Shown here one piece after another: positions 50,401-59,004 of a stretch of 64,000 bases of DNA (positions within the stretch are counted from its first letter, which is position 1; every line of letters begins with the position of its first letter). The DNA is from Lachnospiraceae bacterium UBA4348 (GTDB lineage: Bacteria; Bacillota; Clostridia; Lachnospirales; Lachnospiraceae), in NCBI GenBank assembly GCA_002394165.1, contig DGTA01000057.1:1-64000 (forward strand), written 5' to 3'. The notes under the pieces were generated by a model. The model saw nothing but the letters and a program-made list of their open reading frames with translations. It searched no databases and was not told where the DNA came from. Both the position numbers and the translations under genes were made by a program.

Positions 50401-51174
50401 TTGGTGGAAAACCTGATCAGCTTTCTGAAAGACTATATCCGGGAACTGCCGGAGGGCAAAAAGGTCAGCGCCGCCGCGATCGGCTTTCCGTCCACTATCA
50501 ACAGAGCACGGGATACGGTCATGCAGTCGCCAAATCTGGCGGGCCTGGACAATGTTCCGCTTAAGGCGATGCTGGAAGAAGAGTTGGGGATAAAAGTGCT
50601 GATTGAAAAAGATGTGAATCTGCTGTACTGCCATGACCGGAAAGTGTTGAACTTAAGCCGCAAAGGGGTGCATATCGGCATCTATTTCGGGACCGGCATC
50701 GGCAATGCCATTTTCATAGACGGTAAACCACTGACCGGCAAGGACGGGGCAGCCGGCGAGATCGGCCACATACCGCTGGTGCCCGGAGGAAAGCTATGCG
50801 GCTGCGGAAACAGGGGCTGCGCTGAGTGTTATGCGGGCGGAAAGTACCTGGTGGAACTGATCAACACGAAGTATTCCGGGGAACCGATATCCGAATTGTT
50901 CGTAAGGCACGCAGAAAGCCCGGAGATAAAGGAGTTTGTGGAGAATGCGGCCAGGGTGGTCGCAACGGAGATCAACCTGCTGAACCCGGAGACGATCGTC
51001 CTTGGCGGAGGCGTGCTGAATATGAAGGGGTTCCCGACAAAGTTGCTGGAAGAAAAGATCAGGAACTGCAGCCGGAAACCGTATCCGGAAGAAAGCCTGG
51101 AAATTTACTTTTCAAAGGATGAAGTGGAGAACGGTGTAAGAGGGGCGGTAGAGTATGCGAGGGAGAGGAGTTAA
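50401..51174 (+). pseudogene. N-terminally truncated ROK-family sugar kinase (allose-kinase-like)
   Basis: About 257 residues. The ROK signature is present: GIYFGTGIGNAIFIDGKPLT, GAAGEIGHIPLVPGG, the zinc-binding CGCGNRGCAECYAGGKYLVE and the C-terminal INLLNPETIVLGGGVLNMKG. The N-terminal phosphate-binding DIGGT segment (~40-50 residues), required for ATP and sugar binding, is missing. The frame opens directly next to the IS remnant at 50395. The only start is a TTG or GTG without an SD. The gene is therefore probably a truncation product of the sugar locus at 51-57 kb. Confidence 0.75.
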
Positions 51175-51198
51175 TTTCCCAAATGCTGCCCTTGAAAA

Positions 51199-51228
51199 GC
51201 TGCCGCACTAATTTCCTGGTGCGGCAGC
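51199..51228. terminator. 10-bp hairpin after the ROK fragment
   Basis: GCTGCCGCAC-TAATTTCCTG-GTGCGGCAGC, perfect stem, no strong T-run; may act on either strand. Confidence 0.55.
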
Positions 51229-51300
51229 CCTTGCGTCCGGCATCTTCCGGACAAAAGTAAGCTATAGTCGGTAGAATCTAAGAAAAGTTATTCTTGATAA

Positions 51301-52137
51301 TCATTTTACGGCTCCGAGTGTCAGTCCGGCTGTCATTTTTTTATTCAAAGAGAAATAGATCACAAGTGTCGGCAGGATCGAAAGGGCAATCGCCGCGTAG
51401 GTTGCTCCCCAGTCTTTCAGGCCGCGGGGGCCGATAAAATCAGACAGGCCCACGGAAATCGTCTTGAGTTCCGTGCTGTTTATGAAAACAAGGCTGAATG
51501 CGTAGTCGTTCCAAACAGTAATAAAGTTCATTGCCAGAACTGTCATGATCGTATTCAGCGACAGCGGGATCATGATCCTGGTATAAATGCCATAAGCGCT
51601 CGCTCCGTCGATAACGGCCGCTTCAATGATCTCATCGGGGATGAAAGTATAGAAATTGACGAACAGCATGATGGATACAGGAAGCTGAAACGCCAGAAGC
51701 GGCAGGATGACGCTTGTTCTCGTATTGATCAGGTTGACGCGGGCGAACATCGTGAACAATGGGATAAGGGTAACCGCATACGGGATAGTAAGCCCGATCA
51801 GGAAATACCGGTAGATCTTTTTGCTGCCGGCGAATTTCAGTTTCGCGATGGCATATGCAGCCATCGAGCTTAAAAGAACGATAAGCACAAGGGATATCAC
51901 GGAGATGATGGCACTGTTTTTGATATATGTAAAAACATGGCTGGTCGTAAAGATCGTAATAAAGTTTTCCTTTGTCAACTGTCTCGGAAAACTAAACGGC
52001 TCGGTCAGCAGCTCCATGTTCGGGCGGAATGCGGCCAGCAGGAGCCAGAGGACCGGATATGCCTGAATGATCAGGAAGACGATCATGACGAACCAGTAGA
52101 CTGTTTTTCTGGCTTTCTTACGGGATTTATAACTCAT
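51301..52137 (-). CDS. Carbohydrate ABC permease (MalG type)
   Basis: 278 residues from ATG 52137 (AAAGGA 6 bases upstream; a GTG at 52152 would be longer). Six membrane helices and the EAA loop EAAVIDGASAYGIYTRIMIP, which couples to a shared ATPase. Last gene of the minus-strand sugar operon GH32, binding protein, MalF, MalG. No ATPase gene is present, as is usual where a common MsiK/UgpC-type ATPase serves several importers. Confidence 0.93.
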   Translation of the reverse strand: MSYKSRKKARKTVYWFVMIVFLIIQAYPVLWLLLAAFRPNMELLTEPFSFPRQLTKENFITIFTTSHVFTYIKNSAIISVISLVLIVLLSSMAAYAIAKLKFAGSKKIYRYFLIGLTIPYAVTLIPLFTMFARVNLINTRTSVILPLLAFQLPVSIMLFVNFYTFIPDEIIEAAVIDGASAYGIYTRIMIPLSLNTIMTVLAMNFITVWNDYAFSLVFINSTELKTISVGLSDFIGPRGLKDWGATYAAIALSILPTLVIYFSLNKKMTAGLTLGAVK

Positions 52138-52148
52138 ATCTGATCCTT

Positions 52149-53018
52149 TCACGCGTCTTCTCTATCCATGTATCTGCTGATCAACAGTACTCCGATAACG
52201 CTTAGAATAACGATTACGACAGCGATTGAACTGCCGTACCCATAGTCACGGCTCGTAAATGCTTTTTTATACATGTAAGTTGCGAGTATTTCTGAGCGGT
52301 GGTTCGGGCCTCCCTTTGTCATATTCATCGGGGCGGCAAATCCGCGCAGCGCACCGACCAGACTTAGAATACAGGCAAGCAGGATGACATTTGCGATGGA
52401 AGGAATTCGAATTCGGAACAAAAGCTGTAATTCTGTAGCTCCGTCAATTCTTGCCGCCTCTAGAATATCCGGGGATACCGACACTAATGCGGAATAGAAA
52501 ATGATCATATAGATGCCGATATACTGCCAGCCTTCTACGGCGGCCACAGCAGGCAGCGCCGCTTTATAATCACTTAGAAAAGCAATCGGTTCCAGGCCGA
52601 TGAATTTACGGAAAATGTTGAAAAGACCAATCGGCTCATATGAGTAAAAACTGGTAAAAAGCTGGGCAATGGCAATAACGGTAATTACAGACGGGATATA
52701 GTAGACAGTTTGTATGAAGCCCCTTCCTTTTACCAGATATGTCAGCAGGACGGCAATAATAAAACCGAATCCCAGCTGAAGGACCATAACGATCACGATG
52801 TAAAGCAGGTTATTGGTGAATGACCTTATGAAAATCTTGTCGTTAAGCAGTTTTACGAAATTGCTCAGACCGACGAACTGTTTCGGCCCAAGACCATCCC
52901 AGTCAATCAGGCTGTAATAGATCGAAACGGCGATCGGGATCATGACCATGATGGTATACACGATCAGCGCCGGAAGCAAAAAGAACGCGACCGCCTTCTT
53001 ATCACGCAGAGTTTTCAT
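52149..53018 (-). CDS. Carbohydrate ABC permease (MalF type)
   Basis: 289 residues, six helices (AVAFFLLPALIVYTIMVMIP at the start) and the EAA loop EAARIDGATELQLLFRIRIP. It pairs with the MalG-type permease that follows. The MalG start lies inside or just after this gene's end, so translation is coupled. Confidence 0.93.
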   Translation of the reverse strand: MKTLRDKKAVAFFLLPALIVYTIMVMIPIAVSIYYSLIDWDGLGPKQFVGLSNFVKLLNDKIFIRSFTNNLLYIVIVMVLQLGFGFIIAVLLTYLVKGRGFIQTVYYIPSVITVIAIAQLFTSFYSYEPIGLFNIFRKFIGLEPIAFLSDYKAALPAVAAVEGWQYIGIYMIIFYSALVSVSPDILEAARIDGATELQLLFRIRIPSIANVILLACILSLVGALRGFAAPMNMTKGGPNHRSEILATYMYKKAFTSRDYGYGSSIAVVIVILSVIGVLLISRYMDREDA

Positions 53019-53046
53019 AATTATAGTTCCCCATTTCAGATGATAA

Positions 53047-53070
53047 CAGGGGACGGTTTGGCGTCCCCTG
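53047..53070. repeat. Hairpin between binding protein and permease (family B, copy 3)
   Basis: CAGGGGACG-GTTTGG-CGTCCCCTG, minimal copy of repeat family B, 17 bases after the binding-protein stop on the minus strand. A second sugar operon in the window (359-391) has a hairpin at the same place. Confidence 0.8.
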
Positions 53071-53087
53071 CTGTCAATTCCTATGTA

Positions 53088-54365
53088 TTAGTTTGCGTTT
53101 GCTTCAAGAGCCTCGTCAACAGCGGCCTCAAAATCTTCAGGTGTCTCCTCGCCCATGCACAGGCCGGGAAGTGTATCGTTGATCGTAGCGATAACATCCT
53201 CACCCAGGACAACATCCCACGGACGGGCAGCTGTCTCGCCGAGATTGGCCGTATCATCCATAATCTGGACGAACAGCGGATCGAAATCAGCCGTATCGTC
53301 TGCTTCAACTTTCTGAGGAGCAAGGTGCTGATGTGCGAAATATGCGGGGCTGTAATTCTTAACGATAAAGGTCAGGTAATCCTTGTACTCGTCATCAAAT
53401 GCTTCCGGGTTAACGGCAAGACCGATACCGCCGAATGCCCAGTACTCATTGGGAGCCGTTGCGGCATCATCAATCGTCGGCATATAGAAATAACTTACAT
53501 TCAGTCCTTCAGGACGATTCTCATCGGTGAAGTAATTCAACTCCCATGTTCCTGTGGGATACATAGCACACTTACCGCTCAGGAACAGGTTAAGTCCTGT
53601 CGCGACGTCTGTGGTTGAGAAGCCGGGCTGGAAATACTGGCCGATCTGGGCCATGAATTCGCTGGTGGCAACACCTGCGGGATCGGTCATTTTAGCTTCA
53701 CCGGCTGCCAGCTGATTAAGGAAATCATTGCCGGTCATGCGGAAAGGATAAGTGGCAAGAAGCCTGAGGAGCGGCCAACCGTCACCACCGCCGATACCAA
53801 ACGGGGTATAGCCTTTTTCCTGCAGCGCTGCGCAGGCAGCCAGAAGATCATCCAGCGTCTCCGGTGCTTCTACGCCGGCATCCGCAAACATATCCGTGTT
53901 ATACCAGATCATTTCTGTGGAAAGCTCGAGGGGCAGCGTATACAGCTTTCCGTCCGGAGTACGTCCGTAATTCAGGGAAAGTGAGATATAGCTGTCCTTT
54001 TCTCCGATCTCATCCAGGAATGCATCCATGTCTGTGAGCATTCCCTGCTCACCAAGCTCAACGGCATAAGGCGTGGGATCCAGGTCGAACATGTCGGGCA
54101 TCTGGCCGCCTGCAATCATGGTTCTCAGTTTCTGGTCGTAAGAAATTCTGTCTGCATTACTGTCGATGACCAGCTCGATATTTCCGCCCTGGGCATTATA
54201 CGCGTCTGTAACTTCCTGCAGTGTGACCATAGTGTCATCGGAAGCGGACCTGGACGAGAAATAATGAATCTGTCTGGTCTCTGCGGCAAATACGGTAACT
54301 CCAGCCAGAGTAACCGCTGCTGCCAGTCCTGCTGCTGCGATAGTTCTGATTTTCTGTGATAACAT
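53088..54365 (-). CDS. Carbohydrate ABC substrate-binding protein
   Basis: 425 residues from ATG 54365 (SD AAAGGAGGA); a longer ORF start at 54401 lacks an SD. The signal peptide MLSQKIRTIAAAGLAAAVTL ends near VFAAE, without a lipobox Cys, which is unusual for a Gram-positive binding protein. The SBP_bac_1 family features are TMIAGGQMPDMFDLDPTPYA, a hinge and a C-terminal helical lobe. It delivers an oligosaccharide to the permeases; the GH32 gene upstream points to a fructose-containing sugar. Confidence 0.92.
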   Translation of the reverse strand: MLSQKIRTIAAAGLAAAVTLAGVTVFAAETRQIHYFSSRSASDDTMVTLQEVTDAYNAQGGNIELVIDSNADRISYDQKLRTMIAGGQMPDMFDLDPTPYAVELGEQGMLTDMDAFLDEIGEKDSYISLSLNYGRTPDGKLYTLPLELSTEMIWYNTDMFADAGVEAPETLDDLLAACAALQEKGYTPFGIGGGDGWPLLRLLATYPFRMTGNDFLNQLAAGEAKMTDPAGVATSEFMAQIGQYFQPGFSTTDVATGLNLFLSGKCAMYPTGTWELNYFTDENRPEGLNVSYFYMPTIDDAATAPNEYWAFGGIGLAVNPEAFDDEYKDYLTFIVKNYSPAYFAHQHLAPQKVEADDTADFDPLFVQIMDDTANLGETAARPWDVVLGEDVIATINDTLPGLCMGEETPEDFEAAVDEALEANAN

Positions 54366-54397
54366 GTCATCCTCCTTTTTGTTGCTGGTTAACCAGT

Positions 54398-55846
54398 TCA
54401 TCTATACATATGTATATTAGTGACCTTAATGCTGCCGTCGCTTACCATAAAGCCCCAATGTGTCCGTTCGGAAGCGTAGGCTCTTGTCGTGAGCGCCACC
54501 TCATTATTAACATACAGACATAGGATCGATCCGGCATCAATCAGCTGTACATGTACTATGTTGTTGGGAAGGTTTTTATAATCCAAAGGTCTTTCGAGTT
54601 CTATCAGAAACGGCTTGTCTCCGTCAATGTACCATTGATTGACACCAGTGATTCGCCGCGGCCACATATCCGCGACTACCCGGTTGTAAAATGGTTCAAA
54701 CCGCAGATAATAACCACCAGAAAGCAGTGAATCCTGCCTGACAGCAAGAGAGAACGATCTTGTGCCTTCCGAAAACTCGATATCGGCCTCGATCATACAG
54801 GTATCCGGCATCCCATCCAGGACAACACTGCTGATCCCCTCATAATTGGTGATCTCCGCAGCTGATGCGTCTGTGTTTTTTGGGGTGATATCCTGATCAA
54901 ATAAAGCAGTCAATGCTTCGGGAGGCTTTACGGTCAGCCTGCCGTCCGGATGCTGGTCGATTTTGTGTACGATCAGCGTGCCGCCCCATTCATACTGTCC
55001 GTAATCGGTATTCCCACGTTTTGTCGGAACCCAGGCGAAAGCAGCTCGTTCACCGTTTACAGCCGCCGTTTTGGCTGCGTAGAAAGCGCGCCCGTCAAAA
55101 GTGTCCTCGATCGGTGCGGTCCAGGGACCGTCGATCGAATCGGAAAATCGGTAATGAGTGACGAATTTCTCGGAAAAGGTTGAGTAAACCAGATACCATT
55201 TCTCACCCATTTTGAACAGGTCCGGACACTCATGCGTCATATAGGAGCCGGGGTTGAAAAACGGCTGCTGTGCTTTCCAGCTGATCAGGTCATCAGACGT
55301 ACACAGGCCAACGCATCCGCCGTTTTTTTCACTCGCACCGATCACCCGCGCCGCAAGCAGCATGCAGTAGCATCCCTTTTCTTCACTGTAGAAAACATAT
55401 GGATCGCGCCAATCCCACGGCTCATAGATAGATTCGTCAGCGCCGAACAGAAAGCCGGGATCTTTTTCCCAGTGAATCAAGTCGTTACTGACTGCGTGCG
55501 CGACGAACTGCAGCGGACGGCCGTCCTTATGATACCTTGGATTGTAATTATTCTGCGCTGTGTAAAAAATGTGAAAGCGCCCGTCTTTTCCTTCTATAAC
55601 GGATCCGGTATAGCAGGCATAATCCGCCGCATCATATTCACCGACCGGCAGAACGACACCATAGTCCGTGAAATGGACGCAGTCCCGGGTCACTAACAGG
55701 TTCCAGCTGGTGCGGTAACCGTACTCATCCTCAGAATTGCCTTTTCTCTCATCATGGAGATAATAGATATAATACTTGCCGTCATGTGCAAACGGGATCG
55801 TGTCGCCGATCCATCCGCCTTCCGGTTGATAAAATACGCTTTTCAT
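54398..55846 (-). CDS. GH32-like beta-fructosidase
   Basis: 482 residues from ATG 55846. A five-bladed propeller with GH32 landmarks: WRDPYVF (the RDP motif) and HECPDLF (the EC motif with the acid/base Glu). The nucleophile motif WMNDPNG is altered to GWIGDTIPF but keeps the Asp. A C-terminal beta-sandwich (~330-482) has SFSLAVRQDSLLSGGYYLRF. It likely hydrolyses sucrose, fructo-oligosaccharides or related fructosides in the cytoplasm (no signal peptide). It heads the operon with the binding protein and permeases. Confidence 0.83.
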   Translation of the reverse strand: MKSVFYQPEGGWIGDTIPFAHDGKYYIYYLHDERKGNSEDEYGYRTSWNLLVTRDCVHFTDYGVVLPVGEYDAADYACYTGSVIEGKDGRFHIFYTAQNNYNPRYHKDGRPLQFVAHAVSNDLIHWEKDPGFLFGADESIYEPWDWRDPYVFYSEEKGCYCMLLAARVIGASEKNGGCVGLCTSDDLISWKAQQPFFNPGSYMTHECPDLFKMGEKWYLVYSTFSEKFVTHYRFSDSIDGPWTAPIEDTFDGRAFYAAKTAAVNGERAAFAWVPTKRGNTDYGQYEWGGTLIVHKIDQHPDGRLTVKPPEALTALFDQDITPKNTDASAAEITNYEGISSVVLDGMPDTCMIEADIEFSEGTRSFSLAVRQDSLLSGGYYLRFEPFYNRVVADMWPRRITGVNQWYIDGDKPFLIELERPLDYKNLPNNIVHVQLIDAGSILCLYVNNEVALTTRAYASERTHWGFMVSDGSIKVTNIHMYR

Positions 55847-56051
55847 AAGGCCCACTCTTTCCTGTTGTATTACTAAAATTCTACTGTTTTCAGAACCGGA
55901 AATCCATTCGCAGAACAGACAATGTTTTCATACAATGATTATGCAACCTATTATTTTCTTTCATTTTTCACTGGAAATATGGTATGATTTTCATGAATTA
56001 CAATGAATAGTACAGAGATTTTCATAAGCTGTTTTCGTAAAGGAGATATGT
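55847..56051. promoter_or_regulatory. Divergent promoter region of the GH32 operon and lacI-type gene
   Basis: AT-rich 205-base gap. On the plus strand an extended -10 element (TGGTATGAT; TATGAT at 55983-55988) precedes the regulator gene. TTTTCAT occurs three times (near 55925, 55987 and 56020), and TTTTCATGAATTACAATGAA is a partial dyad. These could be operator half-sites for the adjacent LacI-type protein (inference). Confidence 0.4.
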
Positions 56052-57077
56052 ATGGCTACGATCAAAGAAGTTGCAGAAGCGGCAGGTGTCTCCATTTCAA
56101 CCGTGTCCCGGGTAATGAACCACAGCAACAATGTTGCGGAAGAAACGCGCCAGCGCGTTATGGAAGCGGTAAGAGAGCTGGAATATGTTCCGAACGTATC
56201 AGCAGGCAGTACCTCCAAAAAGTCCAAGAAGCTGATCGGGGTACTGTTTCCGGATATTTCCAATAATGTCTTCGGAAGGATCATGCAGGGAATCAACAAT
56301 GTCGTGACTCCTTTCGGGTACAACACCATCATCTGCGAAACAGACGGGGAGCTGGAGAAAGAGATTCATTTTCTCAACGTTTTGAAAGACAAACAGGTTG
56401 ACGGGGTCATTATGGCGACTATCCATATTCCGGAAGAACATATGATGTGGATCCACAAAAATCAGAAGCCTGTCATCTACGTGTGTCAGGACCTGCCGGA
56501 ATTCAGCCTTAAAGTGCCTTGCAGCTCGGTTAACATGGATAATCGGAAAGCGATATGCGACATGGTTCACCTGCTTTACAATATGGGTCATCAGAGCATT
56601 GCTTTTGTCGGCGGTCCGATGGACGACCTTTCCGCAGGGAAGAAAAGATACGATGGGTATGTGAAAGGAATGAGAGAGTGCGGACTGCCGCTTTCGGAAG
56701 ATATGATCACTTTCCAGGAATCGTTTGCAATCGAGGCGGGTTACAGCGGCATGCATCAGATTTATGAAAAGGCATCGACGCTTCCGACAGCTGTTCTGTG
56801 CGCCAGCGATTATATGGCCGTCGGCGCAATGGATTTTATGTATGACAACAATATCCTTGTTCCGCAGCACATTTCTGTGACCGGTGTGGATGATGCCGAT
56901 CTTGCAACGGCGGTGCGACCGTCACTGACGACCATCCGGCATGCGACCTCGGATACCGGCGTCAAGGCAGCCATGCTGCTGATGGAGTTTATTGCGGCTC
57001 CGGATACCGAAGGCTGTGCCTGTAATGTGCCTTATCAGATACTGCGGCGGCAAAGCGTACTGCATATCATGCGGTGA
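56052..57077 (+). CDS. LacI-family transcriptional regulator
   Basis: 341 residues. The LacI helix-turn-helix is TIKEVAEAAGVSISTVSRVM with hinge helix EYVPNVSAGSTSKKSK. The remaining ~270 residues form a periplasmic-binding-protein-like ligand domain (LIGVLFPDISNNVFGRIMQG, SVTGVDDADLATAVRPSLTT). It lies divergent to the GH32/ABC operon and is its presumed local repressor. Good SD (AAAGGAG). Confidence 0.93.
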   Translation: MATIKEVAEAAGVSISTVSRVMNHSNNVAEETRQRVMEAVRELEYVPNVSAGSTSKKSKKLIGVLFPDISNNVFGRIMQGINNVVTPFGYNTIICETDGELEKEIHFLNVLKDKQVDGVIMATIHIPEEHMMWIHKNQKPVIYVCQDLPEFSLKVPCSSVNMDNRKAICDMVHLLYNMGHQSIAFVGGPMDDLSAGKKRYDGYVKGMRECGLPLSEDMITFQESFAIEAGYSGMHQIYEKASTLPTAVLCASDYMAVGAMDFMYDNNILVPQHISVTGVDDADLATAVRPSLTTIRHATSDTGVKAAMLLMEFIAAPDTEGCACNVPYQILRRQSVLHIMR

Positions 57078-57268
57078 ATACTAAGATAAAAGCAGTCAGA
57101 CTCCTTTGGTATCACCCCGCCATTTCCCTTCTTCAAAACAAAAAGTGAGCTGCAGCATGACAGAATATAAGAAGCGTTATTCGAAGCAATCATGTATAAT
57201 AATTAAAAATAGTCTAAAAACGGGTAGTGTTAAGATTGTTTCGCAAAATGTGAAAGGAGACGGGCCGC

Positions 57269-57379
57269 ATGTTTGATTTTAATTATTTCACCCCTACTAA
57301 AGTCGTATTCGGAAAGAATACGGAGAGCCGCGTGGCAGAACTTATAAAGGAGTTCGGAGGTACGAAGATTCTGATGTGA
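57269..57379 (+). pseudogene. Iron-containing alcohol dehydrogenase, N-terminal remnant
   Basis: 36 codons, MFDFNYFTPTKVVFGKNTES then RVAELIKEFGGTKILM and stop. This is the typical first strand-helix of Fe-dependent (butanol-type) alcohol dehydrogenases (TPTKVVFGK, GGTKxL), normally ~390 residues. The SD (AAAGGAG) and a TATAAT box (57195-57200) survive upstream. Everything after residue 36 is gone. Confidence 0.75.
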
Positions 57380-57602
57380 TGGATGTCCGAGCAGTATAAG
57401 CATTCCCGATGTGTTCAGAACCATAAATACCCTTCGACGCTATCCGGATGACTGGAGGTCTAAGAATTTCTATTCCGGTCTGGTCGGACGAAGCGGTAAA
57501 GCATCGGATTGTATCGCATGCGGACAATGCGAAAGTGTCTGTCCGCAGCATCTGCCGATCATAGAGCTGATGAAGGAAGCGGCACAGATACTGGATAAAT
57601 AA
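57380..57602 (+). pseudogene. Aldo/keto reductase, C-terminal remnant
   Basis: From about 57399 the frame reads SIPDVFRTINTLRRYPDDWR then SGLVGRSGKASDCIACGQCE and SVCPQHLPIIELMKEAAQIL. This is the C-terminal region of Fe-S aldo/keto reductases, with a C-x2-C-x2-C-x3-C-like cluster motif. It directly follows the alcohol-dehydrogenase fragment, so a deletion appears to have joined two formerly separate genes. It has no start with SD and is presumably silent. Confidence 0.7.
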
Positions 57603-57619
57603 CACGATTTGCGAAAAAA

Positions 57620-57632
57620 GGGGCTGTCGCAC
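57620..57632. repeat. Possible solo insertion-sequence end
   Basis: GGGGCTGTCGCAC, matching the 12-base word at 50018 next to the transposase remnant. It follows immediately after the aldo/keto reductase remnant and may mark the scar of an excised or decayed IS. Confidence 0.35.
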
Positions 57633-57688
57633 GTAATATAAGGGAGGACGCGCATGCGTCACTTCCTGTCATCAGTATGGAGGAATAT

Positions 57689-58408
57689 ATGCCGGGATTT
57701 GGGACGATCATCAATGTGGCTTTTATAGTAATCGGAGGACTGGCAGGCCTGCTGTTCGGGTCAAGGCTTGGTGAGAGGAGCCGGGAGACGCTGCTGCTGG
57801 CCAACGCGGTGGCGGTGCTGTTCATCGGTATTTCCGGAGCGCTCCAGCAGATGTATGTGCTGGCGGACAGCGGGAAGCTGGAGACGACCGGGACGATGAT
57901 GATGATCGCATCGCTGGCCGTCGGCGCGGTGATCGGAGAGTGGATCGACCTGGAAGGAAAGATCGAGCGCTTCGGAGAATGGCTGAAGGCCAAAACGGGA
58001 AACAGCTCAGACGCCGGATTTGTCGGCGCTTTCGTGACAGCCTCCCTGACTGTTTGCATCGGCGCCATGGCGGTGGTGGGATCGATCGAAGACGGTGCGG
58101 CGGGAGACCATTCCATCCTGTTCGCAAAGGCTATCCTCGACCTGATCATCATCATGGTCATGACGGCGTCCCTCGGGAAGGGCTGCATCTTCTCCGCCAT
58201 CCCGGTCGGCCTGCTGCAGGGAACAGTCACGATGCTGGCGGTCCTGATCCGGCCGTACATAACGGATCATGCGATGAGTTACCTTTCGCTGGTCGGATCT
58301 GTGCTGATCTTCTGTGTGGGCGTCAATCTGTTCTGGGGAAAGAAGATAAGGGTAGCCAACCTGCTGCCGTCGCTGGTGGTGGCTGTGGCATGGGCGGCAT
58401 GGAGATGA
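57689..58408 (+). CDS. DUF554 membrane protein
   Basis: 239 residues from ATG 57689 (GGAGGA 6 bases upstream; ATG 57677 lies inside that SD). Seven hydrophobic helices with GTIINVAFIVIGGLAGLLFG, SLAVGAVIGEWIDLEGKIER, TVCIGAMAVVGSIEDGAAGD and GLLQGTVTMLAV, the pattern of DUF554/YdfK-type proteins. Probably a transporter; the substrate is unknown. Confidence 0.9.
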   Translation: MPGFGTIINVAFIVIGGLAGLLFGSRLGERSRETLLLANAVAVLFIGISGALQQMYVLADSGKLETTGTMMMIASLAVGAVIGEWIDLEGKIERFGEWLKAKTGNSSDAGFVGAFVTASLTVCIGAMAVVGSIEDGAAGDHSILFAKAILDLIIIMVMTASLGKGCIFSAIPVGLLQGTVTMLAVLIRPYITDHAMSYLSLVGSVLIFCVGVNLFWGKKIRVANLLPSLVVAVAWAAWR

Positions 58409-58491
58409 CTTCCCACAGGGCGGAACAAATATGATAAAATAAACCTGTTCGTACCAGAAATGAAATGTCAGCTATTATCCGGGAGAAAGCG

Positions 58492-58971
58492 ATGGAGTTC
58501 ACACATTTTGACCAGGCGGGCAATGCCCTGATGGTGGACGTTGGAGGAAAAAAGGAGACCCTGCGCGAAGCGGCTGCTGAAGGGTTTATCTACATGAGCC
58601 CGGACTGTTTTGAGAAGATCCGGGACGGGAACATGAAAAAAGGTGATGTGCTGGGAGTGGCGAGGATCGCCGGAATCATGGGGGCCAAGCGGACATCTGA
58701 GCTGATCCCGCTCTGCCACGTCGTTCCGCTGACGAAGGTTTCTCTCGACCTTGAACTGGTTCCGGAAAAAAACAGCGTGCACGTGGTCTGCCGGGCGGGG
58801 ACGGTCGGAAGGACCGGCGTGGAGATGGAGGCGCTGACAGGCGTCAATATCGCTTTATTGACGATCTACGATATGTGCAAGGCCGTGGACCGGGCGATGG
58901 AGATCGGGCCCGTCCGGCTGCTTGAAAAGAGCGGCGGGAAAACCGGGACCTGGATCCGCGAGCAAAGCTGA
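58492..58971 (+). CDS. moaC: Cyclic pyranopterin monophosphate synthase MoaC
   Basis: 159 residues from ATG 58492 (GGGAG 8 bases upstream; an ATG at 58465 is in frame). Family motifs [39 protein letters not shown] and [20 protein letters not shown]. It converts the MoaA product to cPMP, the first molybdopterin precursor. moaA follows within 35 bases, so they form one operon. Confidence 0.96.
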   Translation: MEFTHFDQAGNALMVDVGGKKETLREAAAEGFIYMSPDCFEKIRDGNMKKGDVLGVARIAGIMGAKRTSELIPLCHVVPLTKVSLDLELVPEKNSVHVVCRAGTVGRTGVEMEALTGVNIALLTIYDMCKAVDRAMEIGPVRLLEKSGGKTGTWIREQS

Positions 58972-59004
58972 TTCTTGATAAGGAAGGGCCGGCAGAGGAG
59001 AAGT

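Noticed and set aside
50250..50564. 104-codon plus-strand ORF
   Set aside because: It lies antisense to the transposase remnant and out of frame with the ROK gene; no SD.
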